From Komagataeibacter xylinus (GTDB lineage Bacteria > Pseudomonadota > Alphaproteobacteria > Acetobacterales > Acetobacteraceae): a stretch of DNA of 64,000 nt. Made by a program: the position numbers and the translations under genes. The notes beneath the pieces are model-generated. The model made no database searches and had not been told where the DNA came from. It saw only the letters and a program-made list of their open reading frames with translations. The stretch is from contig NZ_CP041348.1 of the NCBI RefSeq assembly GCF_009834365.1, positions 1,112,501 through 1,176,500 on the forward strand, read 5' to 3'. Shown here in pieces: positions 1 to 8,099 of the stretch. The first letter of the stretch is position 1. Every line of letters begins with the position of its first letter.

Positions 1-2
1 TG

Positions 3-437
3 CTGAAAACGGTCAATCGCCGTCCCAACGGATACCGAACCTATCCACCGCAGGCCGTGCTGATCCTGGGGCTTATCACAACGGCGCAGCGGGCCGGATT
101 TACGCTGGATGAAATCCGCACCCTGCTGCCCTCTGACCTGCAGCACTGGGACCATGATGCCCTCATGAATGCACTGACACGCAAGATTGCGGATATCGAG
201 GCGCTACAGGCACGCCTGGCCCAGAGCAAAGCCCACCTCCTTCGTCTGGTTGAGGACATTCAGGCACGCCCTGAAGACATGGACTGTGCGGCCAATGCCC
301 GTCGTGTCCTGACCAATGTGCTTATGGAGCCTTCCAAAAATCTGGACGTCACACCAGACGATGTGCGCCTTCTGGACAGGACGGATCGCCGTCTGTCCGT
401 GAGCAGGGGGCGCAGCAAAAAAGCTGTTTCAGCTTAA
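3..437 (+). CDS. MerR-family transcriptional regulator (5' end outside window)
   Basis: The frame is open from the first bases and lacks a start, so the N-terminus lies outside the window. The visible part begins in the winged-helix region of a MerR DNA-binding domain (NGYRTY, then AGFTLDEIRTLLP). A coiled-coil dimerisation helix follows (about residues 55-85, rich in A/L/K/E) and a basic tail ends in KKAVSA. No cysteine pair typical of metal sensors is seen. The gene converges on the DJ-1/PfpI gene and the two 3' ends overlap by 4 bases. The shared promoter region at 3721-3871 carries MerR-type 19-bp-spacer promoters, so this protein probably regulates the DJ-1 gene and the oxidoreductase beyond it. 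The ligand is unknown. Confidence 0.85.
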   Translation: MKTVNRRPNGYRTYPPQAVLILGLITTAQRAGFTLDEIRTLLPSDLQHWDHDALMNALTRKIADIEALQARLAQSKAHLLRLVEDIQARPEDMDCAANARRVLTNVLMEPSKNLDVTPDDVRLLDRTDRRLSVSRGRSKKAVSA

Positions 438-977
438 AGTCCAGCCAGAAGGGACACGACTTTTCTTGCGGTTGCTCTGGCGGAAGAAGGGTTCTGGCCC
501 GTCACCAGTTTTCCATCCGCCACAACATGGGACATGAACGGCAGAAGGGCTTTTTCGTATAGCGCGCCCCGTGCCTTCATTTCAGCTTCCGCGTTGTAAG
601 GTATCTTCCGCGCTACACCTGCCAGCCTTTCCTCGGTCCACGAAAATCCGGTGATTCTGCGCCCGGAGACCAGAAAAGCCCCATTGGCAAGCCGGGTGTT
701 CAGCAGCCCGCAATATCCATGACAGACAGCGGAAACAATACCGCCCTTTTCCCACACTGCGCGTGTAATGGCCTGAAGGCCCTCACTATCTGGAAAGTCC
801 CACATCACGCCATGCCCGCCGGTAAAGTAGATCGCATCATAATCCTGCGGATTGATGTCTGCTGGGGTGGGGGTTGAAGAGAGCAGGGCCATTTTTGCCG
901 GATCGGCCAGCCACGCTTTTGCGGAACCGTCGCGCATCGGCCATTTCAACGCACGCGGATCAAGCGGAACCTTGCCA

Positions 978-985
978 CCCTTGGG
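978..985. repeat. IS66 target-site duplication, left copy
   Basis: CCCTTGGG lies directly before the GTAATC terminus of the IS66 element. An identical copy follows the other terminus at 3572-3579. Eight-base duplications are the rule for IS66 elements. Confidence 0.9.
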
Positions 986-1015
986 GTAATCATCCGGCGA
1001 GAGACGCGGGCGTAT

Positions 1016-2626
1016 TCAGGCGGCGATGGTATTGTGGACCTGCTGGTGGGCTTTCCAGTGCCAGGGCAGGAGTTCATGGAGGCGTGGATTGGGAATGTCA
1101 TTGATCCGTGCCAGGACATCAGCGAGCCATGCATGGGGATCGACATCGTTCAGGCGCGCGGTGACGATCAGGGAATACATGGCGGCGGCGCGCTCTCCGC
1201 CACGATCGGACCCGGCGAACAACCAGGCTTTCCTGCCCAGGGCGATGCCGCGCAGGGCGCGTTCTGCTGCATTGTTTGAGAGGCAGATCCGGCCGTCAGT
1301 GAGGAATCGTGTGAATGTATCGGCACGCCGTAGAAAATAGTTCATGGCGTGGGTAACGGGATTTTTGGTCGACATGCGCCGGCAACACTCCCGCATCCAG
1401 TCGAACAGATCGTCGACCAGAGGGGCTATGTCTGTTTGACGGACTGCCAGCCGATGTTCTGGGGGCGTACCGTTGATGGTGCGCTCGGCCTGGAATATGG
1501 CGTCGATCCTGCCTACTGCCTCTATGGCGAGGGGCGCCTTGTCCCTCTCGGCGATTTTGAACAGCCCTCTGCGTCCGTGGGCCCAGCATCCGGCGGAGAC
1601 AACCGGCGCGGGTTGGCGTCCCGGTTTCGCCAGAGTATTATAACCCGCATAGGCGTCTGACTGCAGAATGCCGGTCCAGCCGGTGAGATGGTCCGTGGGA
1701 TGTTCGCCCTTGCGGTCCCGGGAATACCGGAACCAGACGGCTGGCGGTGCTGGCCCACCAAATGGACCATCATCACGCACATAATTCCACAATCGTCCGG
1801 TGACTGTCCGGCCTTTCGCCAGAACCGGCACGGTGGTGTCGTCCGCGTGCAGGCGTTGTGCCGCCAGCACATGCGCCCGGATCAGCGTAGTCAGGGGGGC
1901 CAGCGTCGCGGTGCAGGCTCCCACCCAGTCGGCCAGCGTTGATGTGTCGAGATCGATCCCTTCGCGGGCAAAGGCATCGCTCTGGCGGTTCAGCGGCAGA
2001 TGCTGCAGGAACTTGTCGCACAGGATGGTCGACAGCAGCCATGGGCCGGCGCGTCCGCGCGCGATCGGATGGAAGGGGGCGGGTGGCTGGGTGATGCTCT
2101 CGCAGTCCCGGCAGGTGAACTTCTCCCGCACCGTCTGGATGACCTTGAACTGGCGCGGGATCACCTCCAGCGTCTCGGTGACGCTCTCCCCCAGTTTGCT
2201 CAGACGATCGCTGCCACAGCACGGACACTGTGTCGGTGCGGGGATGACGACCCGCTCGCGCGGCAGATCGGCACGCAGGGGCTGGCGCCCCCGGTTGCTC
2301 CTGGGTGCTGTCGCGCGGACGGCGGGATCCGCCGCATTTTCGGGCGCGTCCTCGGCGAGTGTCGTCTCCAGCTCTTCCAGTTCGAGTTCGAGCTGGGCCA
2401 GCAGGCGGCGCCCCCGCTCCGACGAGGCGCCGAAACGGTCCTGGCGCATCCGCGCGATAAGATGTTTGAGATGGGCAATCTGCGCTTCGGCGCTGGCCGC
2501 GCGCGCTTCTGCATCAGTGGCCCGGATTTCGGCAGTAGACGCCCGGAGTTCGGCGACCTGGGCACGCGCCTCGGCAGCGGCAAGTGCTGCGCGCAAGGCG
2601 ATGATGTCGTCCGTGTCTCCCGTCAT
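1016..2626 (-). CDS. tnpC: IS66-family transposase TnpC
   Basis: This 536-aa protein is the catalytic transposase of IS66 elements. The N-terminal 90 residues are an Ala/Glu-rich coiled coil. A zinc-ribbon-like segment follows (CPCCGS near residue 135, CRDC about 35 residues later). The core has DDE-type motifs: HADDTTVPV (about 260), QSDAYAGY (about 325) and SNNAAERALRG (about 455). Length is normal for the family and no frameshift is visible. The stop codon lies 30 bases inside the left terminus. It is encoded last in the tnpA-tnpB-tnpC unit, 65 bases after tnpB. Confidence 0.95.
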   Translation of the reverse strand: MTGDTDDIIALRAALAAAEARAQVAELRASTAEIRATDAEARAASAEAQIAHLKHLIARMRQDRFGASSERGRRLLAQLELELEELETTLAEDAPENAADPAVRATAPRSNRGRQPLRADLPRERVVIPAPTQCPCCGSDRLSKLGESVTETLEVIPRQFKVIQTVREKFTCRDCESITQPPAPFHPIARGRAGPWLLSTILCDKFLQHLPLNRQSDAFAREGIDLDTSTLADWVGACTATLAPLTTLIRAHVLAAQRLHADDTTVPVLAKGRTVTGRLWNYVRDDGPFGGPAPPAVWFRYSRDRKGEHPTDHLTGWTGILQSDAYAGYNTLAKPGRQPAPVVSAGCWAHGRRGLFKIAERDKAPLAIEAVGRIDAIFQAERTINGTPPEHRLAVRQTDIAPLVDDLFDWMRECCRRMSTKNPVTHAMNYFLRRADTFTRFLTDGRICLSNNAAERALRGIALGRKAWLFAGSDRGGERAAAMYSLIVTARLNDVDPHAWLADVLARINDIPNPRLHELLPWHWKAHQQVHNTIAA

Positions 2627-2691
2627 GAAGGCAGTTGATCACATGGGCGCTCAAAAGGGTACCAGTATATGCTGACCTGGCGCGGTTTTTA

Positions 2692-3039
2692 TTATCCCGC
2701 CAGTTCAGGTCTCCATGTTTTCTGCGGATTGCGCCAATCCACACCCTCCAGCAGACAAGTCAATTGTGACGGGGAGAGATGGATCGCTCCGTCCTTTGCC
2801 GAAGGCCACAGGAAATGCCCGCGCTCGATCCGCTTCGCATATAAGGAAAGGCCGATCCCATCGTGCCAGATCAGTTTCACCAGGTCGCCGCGTCGGCCCC
2901 TGAAGGCATAGACGTCACCCGCGAAAGGGTCACGACCCAGTGCTTCCTGGACCTTCAACGCCAGCCCGGGCATCCCCAGGCGCATATCGGTTACACCGGC
3001 CGCCAGCCATATCCTCAGCGTGGAGGGAAGCGGGATCAT
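2692..3039 (-). CDS. tnpB: IS66 accessory protein TnpB
   Basis: This 115-aa protein matches IS66 Orf2/TnpB, which is required for transposition of IS66 elements though its biochemical role is unclear. Family features visible are an N-terminal GVTDMRLGMPGLA stretch, the central FRGRRGDLVKLIWHDGIG block and a C-terminal WPSAKDG segment. The start codon overlaps the tnpA stop by 4 bases (ATGA), which indicates translational coupling. Confidence 0.94.
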   Translation of the reverse strand: MIPLPSTLRIWLAAGVTDMRLGMPGLALKVQEALGRDPFAGDVYAFRGRRGDLVKLIWHDGIGLSLYAKRIERGHFLWPSAKDGAIHLSPSQLTCLLEGVDWRNPQKTWRPELAG

Positions 3040-3512
3040 GATCGTAGTGCGCCCACAATCTCACGCAGACGATCAGCGGACAGCCCTGTGTCGAACTCCA
3101 GCCGCACACCGTCCGGAAAGACCAGGCTGACGGCTCGGTCGGACAGCGTTCCCTGTTCTCTCCGACGCTCCAATGGCTGCGGCTCGGGGGCCGGGGCCAC
3201 CATGACAGGTATGAACGATGTCCCGCCTTTGGCCCGAGCCTCTCGCCGCCAGCGAAACACCAGACTTGGATGGATCCCAAACTGTGCAGCCACCTCCCTT
3301 ATGGGGCGTCGGCTCTCGTAGGACGCGATGACCACTCGCGCGCGAAATTCAGGGGCGTGCCAGCGGCGGCGATCCGAAACGATCTCGATCCGCGAGGCGC
3401 CCGCCAGCCTGTCCCGCTCGCCTGTCTCTCTACCGCTCCTTTGGAGCCTCTCTGCGGTACTACCTGCGACACTCGCAGGTAGTACCGCGTCCCTATCTCT
3501 TAAATCGCTCAT
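3036..3512 (-). CDS. tnpA: IS66 accessory protein TnpA (Tnp_A/IS3-type HTH)
   Basis: The 158-aa product has the IS66 Orf1 layout. A helix-turn-helix in the middle (about residues 55-92, FRARVVIASYESRRPIREVAAQFGI then SLVFRWRREA) resembles IS3/IS66 DNA-binding domains. The N-terminal 40 residues are an extension ahead of that domain. A perfect 15-base inverted repeat lies inside this extension (3454-3488) and would fold in the mRNA close to the start codon. The alternative is that the true start is downstream of the hairpin. Confidence 0.88.
   Translation of the reverse strand: MSDLRDRDAVLPASVAGSTAERLQRSGRETGERDRLAGASRIEIVSDRRRWHAPEFRARVVIASYESRRPIREVAAQFGIHPSLVFRWRREARAKGGTSFIPVMVAPAPEPQPLERRREQGTLSDRAVSLVFPDGVRLEFDTGLSADRLREIVGALRS
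3454..3488 (-). repeat. Perfect 15-bp inverted repeat inside IS66 tnpA 5' coding region
   Basis: GCGGTACTACCTGCG at 3454-3468 is exactly complementary to CGCAGGTAGTACCGC at 3474-3488, with a 5-base loop ACACT. In mRNA the stem lies some 25 bases after the tnpA start. It could limit transposase expression from outside transcripts or act as a protein-binding site. Confidence 0.8.
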
Positions 3513-3571
3513 GCTTCATAGCTGAACCAGACCAGAAGTATTCAGCAAGGCGTCAGTCGCCGGGAGCTTAC

Positions 3572-3579
3572 CCCTTGGG
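3572..3579. repeat. IS66 target-site duplication, right copy
   Basis: CCCTTGGG is identical to 978-985. It encodes part of the PKG stretch where the DJ-1/PfpI frame is broken. Confidence 0.9.
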
Positions 3580-3760
3580 GCTGACAATGCGCTGTTCATA
3601 ACCCCTGGCGGCAAACACGTCCCAGGCATGCGTCAGTTCCGACAGCCATAATCCGGTCGGGTGCGCCGGATTGTCGAAATGCGCGATGTTGGTGGCAACG
3701 TGAAGGATATGACGGCTCATGGCTGGTCCCTTTCATGCGGCAGGGTAGTCGAACAACCGT

Positions 3761-3791
3761 TCTGTAACGTTCAAGTCCAGTTGAAGGTCAA
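3761..3791 (-). promoter_or_regulatory. MerR-type promoter for the DJ-1/PfpI gene
   Basis: Read on the minus strand, TTGACC (3791-3786) and TACAGA (3766-3761) are separated by 19 bases. That long spacer is characteristic of promoters twisted into shape by MerR-family activators. The spacer holds the dyad TTCAA-6-TTGAA. The DJ-1 start codon is 41 bases downstream. Confidence 0.6.
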
Positions 3792-3799
3792 TCTGTCGT

Positions 3800-3830
3800 T
3801 TGACATTCAATCTGACTTCAACGTTAGCGT
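3800..3830 (+). promoter_or_regulatory. MerR-type promoter for the oxidoreductase gene
   Basis: TTGACA (3800-3805), a 19-base spacer and TAGCGT (3825-3830) mirror the divergent promoter. The spacer holds an imperfect dyad around TTCAA-6-TTCAA. The -10 element is weak, as expected for an activated promoter. Confidence 0.5.
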
Positions 3831-3871
3831 TGTAAGGGCAAACCTGCTCGGCACCATGGAGGCAGCCCCAC

Positions 3872-4792
3872 ATGCAGACAATTCTGGGCGCAAATGGCCA
3901 GATCGCCACGGAACTGGCGCGGACATTGCATCAGCATCATACGGGTGACCTGCGGCTTGTGAGCCGCAATCCCCGCAAGGTCAATGACGACGATACCCTT
4001 ATGGCTGCGAACCTGCTGGATGCAGAGCAGACGACACAGGCGGTGAAAGGCAGCCGGATCGTCTATTTCACAGCCGGCCTGCCCCCGGACAGCACACTGT
4101 GGGAAGAGCAGTTTCCGGTCATGCTGAAGAACGCCCTGCAGGCATGCCGGGCGGCCGGGGCCAGTTTTGCCTATTTCGATAATACCTACATGTATCCGCA
4201 GAACAGCGCGATCCAGACGGAGGAAACACGCTTCGCCCCGGTTGGCCGGAAAGGGCGGGTGCGCGCTGCAATGGCGTCCATGGTGCTGGAAGAAATGGTC
4301 CGAAGAGACATCCCCGTGCTCATCGCCCGCGCACCGGAATTCTACGGCCCGGGGAAAACGCAGAGCTTCACCAATGCCCTGATCATTGACAGGCTGAAAG
4401 CGGGCAGAAGACCGCTGGTCCCGGTCCGTGACGATACGCGCCGGACCCTCATCTGGACACCGGATGCAAGCCGCGGGCTGGCAACCCTGGGCAACACACC
4501 GGATGCTTATGGCCAGACCTGGCATCTGCCATGCTGTGATGATCGGCCGACCTACAGGACATTCGTCACCATGGCGAGCAGGATTTTCGGGCACGCGCCC
4601 TCCTATTCGGTCATTGGAAAGTGGCCACTGATCATCGCAGGCATTTTTTCAAAAAAGGTGCGGGAGATTAGGGAACTGCTGCCACGCTACGAACAGGACA
4701 ATCTCTTCGATTCAACGAAGTTCAAACGCCGTTTCCCCGAGTTTTCTGTCACGACATATGAGGAGGGTCTGGAAGTGATCAGGAAGGAATAG
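3872..4792 (+). CDS. NAD(P)-binding Rossmann-fold oxidoreductase (atypical SDR / epimerase-like)
   Basis: The 306-aa protein opens with a nucleotide-binding loop ILGANGQIATELA (a GxxGxxA variant of the extended or atypical SDR family). The segment FDNTYMYPQ near residue 108 lies where the catalytic Tyr region of NAD-dependent epimerases falls, and a YxxxK motif is not clear. GGAGG lies 9 bases ahead of the chosen ATG. The gene is divergent from the DJ-1/PfpI gene and shares a control region with two MerR-type promoters, so it probably belongs to a stress-inducible pair. Relatives annotated as NAD-dependent epimerase or NmrA-like proteins have varied substrates, and none can be assigned here. 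Confidence 0.85.
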   Translation: MQTILGANGQIATELARTLHQHHTGDLRLVSRNPRKVNDDDTLMAANLLDAEQTTQAVKGSRIVYFTAGLPPDSTLWEEQFPVMLKNALQACRAAGASFAYFDNTYMYPQNSAIQTEETRFAPVGRKGRVRAAMASMVLEEMVRRDIPVLIARAPEFYGPGKTQSFTNALIIDRLKAGRRPLVPVRDDTRRTLIWTPDASRGLATLGNTPDAYGQTWHLPCCDDRPTYRTFVTMASRIFGHAPSYSVIGKWPLIIAGIFSKKVREIRELLPRYEQDNLFDSTKFKRRFPEFSVTTYEEGLEVIRKE

Positions 4793-5052
4793 AGAGGCGG
4801 ATACCGCCGTCATGTCAGACATTAAAGCGGCTGTGACCATTGCCCGAAAGCCGACATTGTCAAGCAGACCGCTATAGACAGAGTTTGGGACAAAGTCGTC
4901 GTCTCCGCTTCGCTGCTACGATGACGGTTTTCAGCGAAAGCAGAAGCTTCAGCCTCGTATAAAACTATCGTCGGTTGGCTGCGATTGGAGGCAAGAGTCG
5001 CGTGGTGCCTTTGGATCTCACAGCAGCGGATAGCGGTTATTCCTCCTCTCGC

Positions 5053-5301
5053 TTAATTGCCTTCTGTGTTCGTACGGACGATCAATTCCCACTGGATGGA
5101 ACCGAGATTGGTCGCATGTTGGTGATGATTCTGAGGCGGGAGAGGATCGCCCTTGTTCGATGTAATCTCTTTCTTGCAGTGTCGGCACTTGTAGATTCCC
5201 GATATAGGAACTTCGCTCCCAGGATTGTAATAGTGAGTCTACCAAGTGTTTTGAGGCTTACCTGTCTTGTGAAGATCATTTAGATTTAAATACCAAGCCA
5301 T
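5053..5301 (-). pseudogene. Small zinc-ribbon protein gene with internal amber codon
   Basis: Reading from ATG at 5301 gives MAWYLNLNDLHKTGKPQNTW, then TAG (5241-5239), then an uninterrupted 61-residue frame to TAA at 5053. The second part has a YKCRHC knuckle, then KGDPLPPQNHHQH and a terminal WELIV strand. I recognise this layout from a widespread family of 60-80-aa zinc-ribbon-like proteins of unknown function. A GGAG sits 6 bases before the ATG, which supports that start. The amber codon is a single-base change from a sense codon (for example TGG or CAG), so this is most simply a recently inactivated gene. A sequencing error or readthrough are alternatives. The gene points away from the neighbouring membrane-protein gene. 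Confidence 0.6.
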
Positions 5302-5676
5302 CTCATGCTCCGTGGGAACCCAATTTCTCTCGGCATTCTACTACAAGCTACTATCCCGACAAATACTAATTATGCGAAAAAACACTTGTTCATTTTAGGA
5401 TAGAAAATTATTGTTTTCTTATAGTAATACAATAAATTGAGACATTTTATCAATATAAATCATCAAATATAATTAGTATATGAATTTGATTTCGTGTGAA
5501 ATTATATAAATAACTTACTATAAATTCTATTTTAACAGGGGAATGTCTTATATATTTACTTAATTAACACTTGCGCGGGTCCGAGAAGGCGGCATCAATC
5601 CGATTTTAGTGGCCATCGAAGCAGCTTGGTTTCGATGGCATTCCGCGTTTAATATCGACAAAACGGAGAGGATCAA
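5302..5676. other. AT-rich intergenic stretch before the membrane-protein gene
   Basis: These 375 bases are far more AT-rich than the rest of the window, especially 5380-5570. No convincing frame was found on either strand. Several overlapping AT-rich hexamers could serve as promoters but none stands out. A dyad lies at 5612-5639. The base composition suggests foreign DNA. Confidence 0.6.
5612..5639. promoter_or_regulatory. 9-bp inverted repeat upstream of the 2-TM protein gene
   Basis: GCCATCGAA (5612-5620) and TTCGATGGC (5631-5639) are exact complements with a 10-base centre. It lies 38 bases before the start codon at 5677, where an operator or 5'-UTR hairpin would be placed. Confidence 0.5.
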
Positions 5677-6558
5677 ATGTCACTTTCTGGTGTTATGAGT
5701 TCGCCTTACCAGCGTAAATTTTTCCTGTTTTCATCGATCTTAATTATCATTGTTTCCTGTTTTATCGTATGGATTCTTTATTGGTTCACATTGGACACTC
5801 GCGGCTGGAACCTGCTCATTAGTGTCTTAGTTTCGATTGTCACCAGCGCCATATTCTCCCTTGGGTCTGCGCTCTATCTTGCCTTTTTCTTCGAAGACCC
5901 CTTCGAACTTGCCTCTGCCCAAGAGCTGCTGCCTCAAGATGTCGGCCAAGCCCTAAGGCAGATAGCCGAGAATACGGCAGACTATAAGCTGTTCGTGCGC
6001 ACTGGCCGCCATTTCAGGGCGGAAATTCTCCCTGTACTCGTGAATAGCGCCATAAAGTCCCGCAGGCCTGTCCAAATCGAAGTAGTGCTACTCAATTTTC
6101 GTAATGACGCTTTATGCGAGAAATACGCGGCTTACCGGAAAAGTACCTCCTTTGACGCCAAGGTGTGGACAAAGGAATATGTGCAGCAGGAAGTGTTGGC
6201 GACGATCTTGCGGCTGATCGATACCGTGGTGACCCACAGCAGCCTAGTGAAGGTTGATCTTTATTTGAGCGATCGACTTTCGATTTTCCGAATTGACGGA
6301 TCATCAGACGAACTTATCGTCACCCGGGAAGATCCCAAGGATACAGCGTCACGTTATCGCCGCGATGATAGGGCCTACTCAGCCTTCCTGACCGAATTCA
6401 ATTGGACGCGCGATGATGCGATAAAGGTTAGGCTTGGAAGCAATGGTTTGTCACTACCGACAACATTGGAGGAAATGTTAGACGGATCTTCTTTGCTAGC
6501 AACTGTCGGCGCTGGTGCGGCGAAGGCAAAAACTGCCCCCTCACCATATGCCCGTTAA
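5677..6558 (+). CDS. Two-transmembrane protein with cytoplasmic domain of unknown function
   Basis: The 293-aa protein has two strong membrane segments (about residues 15-38 and 45-71) with only a short loop between them. A soluble domain of about 215 residues follows. That domain alternates predicted strands and helices (VQIEVVLLNF, VKVDLYLSD, LSIFRIDGSSDELIV), and I cannot assign it to a named family. No HKD motif, Walker box or nuclease motif is visible. GGAGAGG ahead of ATG supports the start. The next gene, a cupin, begins 11 bases before this stop, so the pair is probably translationally coupled. GC content and codon use are well below the surrounding genes, which points to transfer. 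The 2-TM plus soluble-domain plan recalls membrane effectors of defence systems, but that is only an analogy. Confidence 0.75.
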   Translation: MSLSGVMSSPYQRKFFLFSSILIIIVSCFIVWILYWFTLDTRGWNLLISVLVSIVTSAIFSLGSALYLAFFFEDPFELASAQELLPQDVGQALRQIAENTADYKLFVRTGRHFRAEILPVLVNSAIKSRRPVQIEVVLLNFRNDALCEKYAAYRKSTSFDAKVWTKEYVQQEVLATILRLIDTVVTHSSLVKVDLYLSDRLSIFRIDGSSDELIVTREDPKDTASRYRRDDRAYSAFLTEFNWTRDDAIKVRLGSNGLSLPTTLEEMLDGSSLLATVGAGAAKAKTAPSPYAR

Positions 6559-6823
6559 AATTCCTTTCCCACTCACGCTCGATTACGTCAGATCGGCTTC
6601 AACTTCTGCCCTATTTGCAAGCCTCCAGTCGTGGGTGAAGGCGTCAGATCCTACCTGTCTGGTTCACCCGCACGGCTTCGCCGTAGTCCTCCTCAGGTCC
6701 GGGTTCGAAGACTGGCGGCTTCATTGGTGGCCGAAAGGACCAAGAATTTTGACTGGCATGCCGGGGATGATCCACACCCACGACAAAATGATTGAGAGCC
6801 GAATTCTTCTGTGGTTGCCGTCC

Positions 6824-7076
6824 GTTATGCAAGAGTTTTCTGACCCATATTGACGTGTGATCGTGTGCGGTCTTCTGTAAGGCCTGTTGATGTGGCCTTT
6901 CAGAAGCCACTGGCCAGTATGGTGATCAGCGGATCAGATCCAAATCTCACAGGCGTGCTTTAAAGCACAGAGAAATCCACTGGTTTTTCCGATCCGGATC
7001 AGACGATCATGCGCCCATTCAGGTCATCGCCCTCTCACACCCCTACCGGTTCCATCCGCGGGAGCCGAGCCATCGC
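6824..7076 (-). ncRNA. Candidate bridge-RNA region of the IS110-family element
   Basis: This noncoding stretch follows the transposase stop on the same strand and reaches the element's terminus. In IS1111-type members of the IS110 family the structured RNA that pairs with donor and target DNA is encoded here. Several short dyads are visible by eye (for example TGCTTTAAAGCA). The exact ends and guide loops could not be worked out by reading. Confidence 0.4.
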
Positions 7077-8099
7077 TCAGGCTGCCACGGACAGGGCCGG
7101 ATCCCGATAATCCTCCTGTTTTGTTGCCATGGCCCAGATGGCTCGTGCCATCCTGTTGGCCAGCGCAATGGCTACCAGCATACGGGGCTTGCGGGCCAGC
7201 ATCCGTGCCAGCCAGCTTCCCGGTGCAGGGGCCTTACGGCTGGCCCAGTTCACCTGGGTCATGGCGCCCATGATGAGAAGCCTGCGGATATCAGCCTGCC
7301 CGGCTTTTGATATCTTCCCCAGCCTTTCCTTTCCGCCAGATGAGAACTGACGGGGCACCAGCCCCAGCCACGCAGCAAAGTCGCGCCCGCGCCGGAAGCT
7401 CTGCAGGTCAGGCGCAAAAGCTTCAATCGCAAGAGCGGTCAGAGGACCCACTCCAGGCATGCTCTGCAATCTGCAGGTGTTTTCACTTTCCTGGGCAAGC
7501 ATCCTGATCTTCTTTGTTCTGACATCAATCCGCACACTCTGCTCCGAAATCTGTCGCAGCAGATCAAGGCATTCCTGCTTCACAGCCTCTGGCAGAACCG
7601 CCTCATCCAGCATGGCTTCAATGTGTCTGATATGCGCAATCCCCTGTGGCACGACGAGACCGAATTCATACAGAACGGCACGCAGGGCATTCACCAGTTC
7701 CGTGCGCTGGTGCACCAGACGCTGCCGGGCCCGGAAAAGAACGCCACGCGCCTGCTGCGCTTCAGTGCGTGGTTCGACAAAGCGCATTTCCGGCTGACGG
7801 GCCGCAATGACGATCGCTTCCGCATCAGCAGCATCGTTCTTCTGGCGCTTCACGAAAGGCTTCACATACTGCGGAGCGATCAGTCTGACCTCGTGACCAG
7901 CTCCTGCCAGTTCGCGAGCCCAGTAATGCGCGCTCCCGCACGCTTCAAGAACGACCAGAGCAGGCGGCTGCGTGGCCATGAACTGCATAAACTGCTGACG
8001 ACGCAGCTTTTTGCGAAACATCACCTCGCCCGCACGCGAAGCTCCATGAACCTGGAAAATGTTCTTTGCCAGATCAATGCCTATCACTGTATCCTTCAT
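7077..8099 (-). CDS. IS110-family transposase (DEDD recombinase)
   Basis: The 340-aa protein begins MKDTVIGIDLAKNIF, with AAGGA ahead of this ATG. A longer frame to 8201 would start inside the element's terminus and is less likely. The N-terminal RuvC-like domain shows GIDLAK (first Asp), LEACGSAHYW (Glu) and NDAADAEAI (final Asp pair). The C-terminal half carries the IS110/IS116/IS902 signature with PGVGPLTALAIEAF and SSGGKERLGKISKAG, whose Ser is the proposed strand-transfer nucleophile. Length is typical and the frame is intact. It is oriented opposite to the cupin gene it disrupts. Confidence 0.95.
   Translation of the reverse strand: MKDTVIGIDLAKNIFQVHGASRAGEVMFRKKLRRQQFMQFMATQPPALVVLEACGSAHYWARELAGAGHEVRLIAPQYVKPFVKRQKNDAADAEAIVIAARQPEMRFVEPRTEAQQARGVLFRARQRLVHQRTELVNALRAVLYEFGLVVPQGIAHIRHIEAMLDEAVLPEAVKQECLDLLRQISEQSVRIDVRTKKIRMLAQESENTCRLQSMPGVGPLTALAIEAFAPDLQSFRRGRDFAAWLGLVPRQFSSGGKERLGKISKAGQADIRRLLIMGAMTQVNWASRKAPAPGSWLARMLARKPRMLVAIALANRMARAIWAMATKQEDYRDPALSVAA

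Larger units (their letters stand above)
986..3571 (-). mobile_element. IS66-family insertion sequence, apparently complete (2586 bp)
   Basis: The element runs from GTAATCATCCGGCGA at 986 to the complementary GTAAGCTCCCGGCGA read backwards from 3571. These imperfect terminal inverted repeats begin GTAA as is typical of IS66. It carries tnpA, tnpB and tnpC in that order on the minus strand. The reading frames are intact and the target duplication is perfect, so insertion looks recent and the element may still be mobile. It interrupts a DJ-1/PfpI gene. Confidence 0.93.
434..3720 (-). pseudogene. DJ-1/PfpI-family protein split by IS66 insertion
   Basis: The gene lies in two pieces. The N-terminal piece (3720 down to about 3572) starts MSRHILHVATNIAHF and reads to IVSPKG. 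The C-terminal piece (985 down to 434) resumes with GGKVPLDPRALKWP. Between them sits an IS66-family element flanked by the 8-base duplication CCCTTGGG. Deleting the element plus one duplication restores one frame of about 230 aa. The nucleophile elbow AVCHGYCG and the upstream FTGGHG motif are intact, as in the class I amidotransferase-like/DJ-1 superfamily (glyoxalase III or chaperone-like members). A TTG at 949 could restart translation but would lack the first strand-helix units, so the product is probably non-functional. Specific substrate is not inferable. Confidence 0.9.

Noticed and set aside
4975..5283. 102-codon plus-strand frame in the accessory region
   Set aside because: The opposite strand carries the recognisable zinc-ribbon sequence, so this frame is its shadow.
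5677..6558. Phospholipase D-like nuclease domain in the 2-TM protein
   Set aside because: No HxK(x)4D motif is present, so the resemblance rests only on strand-helix alternation.
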